23,431 nt of DNA from positions 1-23,431 of the forward strand of contig NAJO01000120.1 in NCBI GenBank assembly GCA_002077065.1. The letters run 5' to 3'. The position numbers were made by a program, and so were the translations under genes. The notes beneath the pieces were generated by a model. It was not told the origin of the DNA and searched no databases. It saw only the letters and a list, made by a program, of their open reading frames with translations. Each line of letters starts with the position of its first letter. The first letter of the stretch is position 1. The DNA comes from Cryoendolithus antarcticus (taxonomy: Eukaryota > Ascomycota > Dothideomycetes > Cladosporiales > Cladosporiaceae). Positions 18,842 to 23,431 of the stretch are shown here, piece by piece.

Positions 18842-20993
18842 ATGCTGCGAAATGTCGCTCGTGGAGCGCGAAGCTCACAGCGATGTCTGCAGTACAGCGT
18901 GAGGAGCCAATGGCAGCCGCAGCGGGTGGCAGTCGTCAACACAGCGCGGACATTCGCGGAGAGAAGGGGATTAGACAAGACCGTCCTGCCTGGCAGTCTG
19001 AGTGAGAGCACAGTCGGCGTGCCTCAGCCTCCCATACTGGATCCGATTCCAATCAGTGGCATCCCGAAGACCGACGAGGTCCCGCTCTCCGCCATCCCGC
19101 CAATTCCGCCCACTCCGCAAGAAGCCAATGCATTTGTTGCATCGACACCGAAGCCCGTCGCACCCACACCACCCGTCGGGATAGACGCAGGCAGGCCAGC
19201 CCCACCTCCAGCACCAATCACCGCAACGCCTCTTCCCACAGCATCGCCGCCCCCACCACCTCCTCCACCACCTCCGCCAAAGCCCCGCCATCGCTTCCGC
19301 AACTTCCTCCTCTCCCTCGTGATACTCTCCACTCTAGGCTACGGCGGCGGCGTTTTCTACTCCCTCAAAAGCGACAACTTTCACGACTTCTTCACCGAAT
19401 ACGTGCCCTACGGCGAGGACTCCGTAGCCTACTTCGAAGACCGCGAGTTCCGCAAGCGCTTCCCCAGCCATGCATACGAGGCGAAGAACTACCCACAGAC
19501 GCGCGGAGAGGCGAAGGTGACGATTGGCAAGAATGCTGGGCTGAGTGCCAAGGTTGCAGCGGTGGAGAAAGATGCTGGGAGTGATTTGGGGAGTAAGGGG
19601 AGGCATTCGAGTGCTGTAGAAGAGGAGGGGAAGGAGGTCGCAAAGCAGACGCCTAGTGTTGCGACGAAGGAGGAGAAGTCGAACGTGGTGGAGGGTGCGA
19701 AGAAGGGCGCGCCTGCTGCTCCTGCGCCAAAGACTGAGGTCAAGCCAATTGCGACTGCACCTGCGCCAGCTGCACGAGCTCCTGTTGAGGCCAAGCCGGC
19801 TGCAGCGCTCGTAGACCATATCAACGTGGCAGAGTCGACAGAGCCAGCAGTGCAGCAGGTTGTCAAGGTCATCAACAACATCATCACAGCAGTCAACGCC
19901 AGCCCCGAAGCCAGCAAGTTCAGCTCAGTGATCGCCTCCTCCAAGACAGACCTCAGCAACGCAATCGCAGCAATCACGACACTCAAACAGACAGCCGAAC
20001 ATGAGGCCACCACCAAGATTGAGACAGCACACTCCGAGTTCGACACGGCAGCGAAGGAGCTCGTTCGACGACTAGAGCAAGAGATGCGCGAGCAGGAGAC
20101 CAAGTGGCGGGAAGAGTACGAGTCCGAGCGGGCAGCGCTGAGCGACTCTTACCAAAAGAAGCTCGACGCTGAGCTGGACGCGGTACAGAAAGTCGCGGAC
20201 GAGAAGCGGAAGGCTGCATTGCTTGAGCAAGAGATTGCCCTTCAGAAATCATTCACAGACTCCGTCCAAAAGTCAATCGAGACTGAGCGCGATGGTCGCT
20301 TGTCAAAGATCGACGCCCTCTCAACCTCAGTCTCCGAGCTTGAGGACCTCACCTCCCAGTGGAACTCAGTCGTAGACGCAACGCAACAAACGCAACACCT
20401 CCACGTCGCGCTCGAAGCAATCCGCAACGCAGTGCTGAACTCCGAGCACCCAACCCCATTCACGAATGAACTCATAGCGCTGAAGGAACTCGCGCCTTCG
20501 AATCCCTTGGTATCCGCGGCGATTTCGGCCATCCCGCCGTCAGCGTATCAGAAAGGTGTTCCATCGCCTGCACAGCTGATCGATCGTTTTCGCCGCGTCG
20601 CGACCGAAGTACGCAAAGCTTCCCTGTTGCCCGAAGACGCTGGTGTAGCTTCGCACGCCGCGTCCGCAGTGCTGAGTCGATTGATGTTTGCCAAGAAATC
20701 CGAGCGCGGGCTGCCTGAGGGAGACGATGTGGAGAGCACTTTAGCGCGGACTGAGGTGTTGTTAGAAGAGGGAGATCTGGAGAGTGCGGCGAGGGAGATG
20801 AATGGGTTGAAGGGGTGGGCAGGGGTGTTGAGTAGGGATTGGGTGGCGGAGATGAGGAGGGTGTTGGAGGTGCGGCAGGCTGTTGATGTGAGTCCCTCCC
20901 CCGAACGTCATGCGCGTATGCATAATGAGATACTGACGATTGCGATAGGTCATTGCTACGGAAGCGAGGCTGCAGAGTCTGCTGGTGCAGTAA
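18842..20993 (+). CDS. MIC60: MICOS subunit Mic60 (mitofilin)
   Basis: Exons 18842-20887 and 20949-20993 give 696 residues. The 61-nt intron (GTGAGT, TACTGACG branch, GATAG) ends one codon before the last conserved block: IATEARLQSLL completes the mitofilin C-terminus. The N-terminus (MLRNVARGARSSQR...) is a mitochondrial presequence rich in Arg without acidic residues. A Pro-rich linker with 11 consecutive Pro (about 136-146) precedes the inner-membrane segment at about 154-174, after which comes the typical YVPYGEDSVAYFEDREFRKR block. A long Ala/Lys/Glu region and a coiled coil (about 380-510) follow, then the mitofilin signature domain. Mic60 shapes crista junctions in the inner membrane. 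An in-frame ATG at 18785 would add 19 residues; I chose 18842 because it begins the presequence. Confidence 0.95.
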
Positions 20994-21572
20994 TTGCAAG
21001 CTTTCATCGCTCTGGAAAGGCAGAAAAGACGGCGAAGTGTAATATACTAGATCGGTGTCCGAGCCGTGCGGCTTAACATGTACAGCAATTGACAGCAGTT
21101 GTTCGAAGTGTACGCCAGCCATTGCCTTCGCCGTGACATCTGCGGTCGTCTATATTGATTTCACGAGACGCGGATATTGACATAGTCTTCGCTGGTTGCC
21201 CGCGCAATGGCAAGTGTACTGCCGTGCTACAGACCCACGGGACAGGGCTTGCCCGGGTAGGGAGATCGTTGTGCACATTGTGCGTGACAGAGATGACTTG
21301 GTACCCTCCTACAGTCTACTGCATTGCTGTTGTCGAAGCGCGACGATCCTGAAGCTACACTTCCATGCCTAAAGTACGACATTTCATGACATCCCTTCCG
21401 TGGCCGAGTATACTTGGCCAAGAAGGAGATATGGAATCACGTTACTGATTCCATATGACTTAACGCCATTGTAGAGGATTTGTTGCGGACTTGTAGAGTA
21501 GCGAGATGGGTGGTCGAGAGTCTAGTTAAGCAAGCAATATTCTACACGATGACTATTCGTCTGTTTGTTTGA
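20994..21572. other. Convergent intergenic region with palindromes
   Basis: This 579-bp gap lies between the 3' ends of MIC60 (+) and the membrane-protein gene (-). It contains a 10-bp palindrome and an 11-bp hairpin close together (21413-21456). No convincing coding frame is seen. Confidence 0.5.
21413..21456. repeat. Palindrome plus 11-bp hairpin
   Basis: CTTGGCCAAG (21413-21422) is a perfect 10-bp palindrome. Six bases further, ATATGGAATCA (21429-21439) and TGATTCCATAT (21446-21456) form a perfect 11-bp inverted repeat with a 6-nt loop. The site is about 120 bp from the stop codon of the minus-strand gene, so it may lie in that gene's 3' untranslated RNA. A role in 3' end formation is possible but unproven. 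Confidence 0.6.
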
Positions 21573-22919
21573 CTAGCCGAAATGTGGCACATTCGCAGGC
21601 CAGGAGGTGGTGATGTATGCATCCAGTGGCAGATATGCGAGTGAACGAAACATCTCGACGATGATGATAAGCCTTGCTAGTACGTAGACAATTGTTGTGA
21701 CGACGAAGATCCAGCTTGCCAACTCTACCACAGGCTTCACCTCCACGTGGCGACGGCGCGAGCGCTTGATTACATCCACAGGCTTCCGGATTGAGCCCAC
21801 ATTCATGACGACATGACAGAGCCAACATATCATGTAAGTCAGTGCAGAGACAAGCGTAGCCACTCGCCAGACGATCCGCTCGAAAGCCGTCGGGAAGGTC
21901 GAGTTCCAAGCGGCAAGGTGGATCGCGCTGAACACTGCGCTCGCACAAGCTAGAATGAACACCAAGAGCGAGCCACGCAGGAATTCGGTCCCGAGCCAAT
22001 CTTCCCACGCAGGGTTAGTTCCAGTCGCACTAAGACGCTCTTGAATATCTTCGTGATGCTCTTTCCGCTGAAGGACCGATGTCAAGTATTCTGGGATGAG
22101 ATTGTCGCGAAGCGCTATCGTGGTCACTGCCGTAACGCCTTGGGGCTTATGCCAGAACAGCCCATATGTACAGAATGAGCACAGGGTAAAAGCCAGAGTC
22201 GCCACTTCCAGAGGCGACACGGGCAGGTGTTCGATCCATCGCGAGATGACTGCGACTACGAAGTAAAGAATCTGCGCCAAGACAATGGACTTCGTGAACA
22301 TATCAGTCTTGCTTCGGGCCGTGACTTCGTCGGCGTCGAGTAGCTCAGGCAGCACCAGAGAAGGGGCAAGTTCTAGTAGGTGGGTGAAGCTCTCGGTCCA
22401 GAGCTCTGCGACTTTGCGATCTGTCGAGTCACTCCAGTATGACACCCCGTAGCCGCCCATGGAAATAAAGAAAGCTTCGTTGATAGACCACTGTCGGCCC
22501 CCATGCACACTATTGTCTAGATCTTGCAGTCTTCGCTGTAATCTCCGCGCAGCGTCGTATTGCATGGCAGCGATCATTAAATAATATTCCGGGGCAAGAA
22601 TTGCAACGATGCACCACTTCAACTTCATGCCGAGACCCTTCGACAACCATCTCAGATCACCTCTCCAGCCCGGGTCACGGCCATTGCGCTGGCGTGGCAC
22701 GTCGAGGTGCAGGACAGAGTATGTGCAAGCGGCAATCGTTGCTAGACTGCTCCAGAGAATGTTGAAAGTGCTGCGCAGGTTCGGAGAGGCGACAATGAAA
22801 GCAGATCTCTCTTCCAGCGCTGGTAGGGTACAATTTGGTGAGAGCGTTGCGATAGCTCGGGCAGGGATAGCGTAGCACAGTAGAAATGCCGCCGTGGCGA
22901 CCTGTGGGACTATGGGCAT
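21573..22919 (-). CDS. Fungal polytopic membrane protein, function unknown
   Basis: A single-exon gene of 448 residues. The N-terminus (MPIVPQVATAAFLLCYAIPARA) looks like a signal peptide. Seven hydrophobic segments follow at about 52-72, 100-120, 211-229, 237-256, 316-337, 349-374 and 401-424. The block STFNILWSSLATIAACTYSV and the later block ARSKTDMFTKSIVLAQ...RWIEHLPVSPLEVATLAF...WHKPQGV match, from memory, a large family of uncharacterised membrane proteins in filamentous fungi. The family is often expanded, and I know no proven function. The ATG at 22919 is the first in frame, since the frame further upstream has only a TTG. A missed upstream exon cannot be excluded. It is convergent with MIC60. 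Confidence 0.8.
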   Translation of the reverse strand: MPIVPQVATAAFLLCYAIPARAIATLSPNCTLPALEERSAFIVASPNLRSTFNILWSSLATIAACTYSVLHLDVPRQRNGRDPGWRGDLRWLSKGLGMKLKWCIVAILAPEYYLMIAAMQYDAARRLQRRLQDLDNSVHGGRQWSINEAFFISMGGYGVSYWSDSTDRKVAELWTESFTHLLELAPSLVLPELLDADEVTARSKTDMFTKSIVLAQILYFVVAVISRWIEHLPVSPLEVATLAFTLCSFCTYGLFWHKPQGVTAVTTIALRDNLIPEYLTSVLQRKEHHEDIQERLSATGTNPAWEDWLGTEFLRGSLLVFILACASAVFSAIHLAAWNSTFPTAFERIVWRVATLVSALTYMICWLCHVVMNVGSIRKPVDVIKRSRRRHVEVKPVVELASWIFVVTTIVYVLARLIIIVEMFRSLAYLPLDAYITTSWPANVPHFG

Positions 22920-23431
22920 TGCGAGTTCCCATTCAAGCAAGATTCGATAGCTGCTATATTTCCAGTGTAGGTACCCTCAAGTCATGCTAGTCGAAGGGTC
23001 GATGTGTGCCTTACGAGTGGTGAAGCACCTTGTCGATTTCCACTCGTTGTGTTAGCATCTCCGCAAAAGGATGTAGCAAGTAGAAAATCTAGAAGAGAGA
23101 ACACAGCCTCCCTGTCGTCTACCTTGCTCGTCAACATAGTGCAAAGTTGCCTCGTTCTGCGGTTTGGTGGTGGCTGTGCGCATGGATGCCCGTCACCAAT
23201 CAATGCCCATCTGCACACATCACGGCTCGAACACTACCCAATAGGTGTGGCATGCACCTTAGACCTCGACTGTGTGACGTCGGGCAGATATCCTACTGCA
23301 TCCCTCAGCCACTGAATGATGTGTACTGCTGGAAGGAGGTGGTGAGCAATCGAAGCCTACAAATTTATCAACTCCCAAGTCATGCACTGCATCCTCCTAG
23401 TACGGATCGGGAAAACAACTCTCCGGCTTCT
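22920..23431 (-). promoter_or_regulatory. Upstream region of the membrane-protein gene
   Basis: These 512 bp run to the window edge. A weak TATA-like AAATATAG (minus strand, near 22960) lies about 35 bp upstream of the start codon. Small open frames such as the one at 23004-23315 look like chance. No RNA gene or repeat was recognised. Confidence 0.3.

Noticed and set aside
19489..20103. 204-codon open frame on the minus strand
   Set aside because: It lies fully antisense to the Mic60 coding sequence. It is Ser/Ala/Val-rich, as expected of a shadow frame, and shows no family motif.
20472..21122. 216-codon minus-strand frame over the 3' part of MIC60
   Set aside because: It is a shadow of the conserved mitofilin domain and has low-complexity Ser/Pro content.
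23004..23315. 103-codon plus-strand frame at the right edge
   Set aside because: Its composition is not convincing, it has no motif or splice support, and it lies in the likely promoter of the minus-strand membrane-protein gene.

Overview
The window looks like nuclear DNA of a filamentous ascomycete (Pezizomycotina; a Dothideomycete is my best guess, by inference). Reasons: protein-coding genes carry short GT..AG introns, mostly 49-65 nt, often with a CTGAC/CTGAT-type branch point; conserved eukaryotic and fungal genes are closely packed on both strands; and the left end is a TA-rich block with the signature of repeat-induced point mutation (RIP). No rRNA, tRNA, CRISPR array, intact transposon or phage gene was found.

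Layout. 1-~720: RIP-degraded repeat DNA with an inverted repeat. 762-4238 (-): large WD40 protein of the DCAF6/Iqw1 type, with a last exon of 55 codons recovered beyond a 204-nt intron. 4540-6154 (+): PIG-S/Gpi17 subunit of GPI transamidase, with a likely reading-frame break near its start. 6285-9271 (-): transcription elongation factor Spt5, with an intron inside its C-terminal repeat region. 10116-11498 (+): fungal membrane-anchored protein of unknown function with PY motifs. 11974-13623 (+): membrane-anchored phytase-like histidine acid phosphatase. 14216-15656 (+): serine beta-lactamase-fold esterase/transesterase. 16044-18198 (+): F-box/leucine-rich protein. 18842-20993 (+): mitofilin Mic60. 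21573-22919 (-): polytopic membrane protein of a fungal family.

The genes do not form a pathway or cluster. They cover housekeeping (Spt5, PIG-S, Mic60), probable ubiquitin-ligase substrate selection (DCAF6-like, F-box, perhaps the PY-motif protein) and hydrolases (phytase-like, beta-lactamase-like). Gene pairs 762-4238/4540-6154 and 6285-9271/10116-11498 are divergent and probably share promoter DNA. PIG-S/Spt5 and Mic60/21573-22919 are convergent.

I saw no clearly new biological system. The most informative points are the RIP block ending about 40 bp from a coding sequence, the probable one-base frame break in PIG-S at a run of six C, the Spt5 intron whose retention would remove most TP motifs of the C-terminal region, and a membrane-anchored PY-motif protein that could be an Rsp5 adaptor. 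Splice sites were placed by eye from donor, branch and acceptor signals, reading-frame continuity and recalled family conservation.
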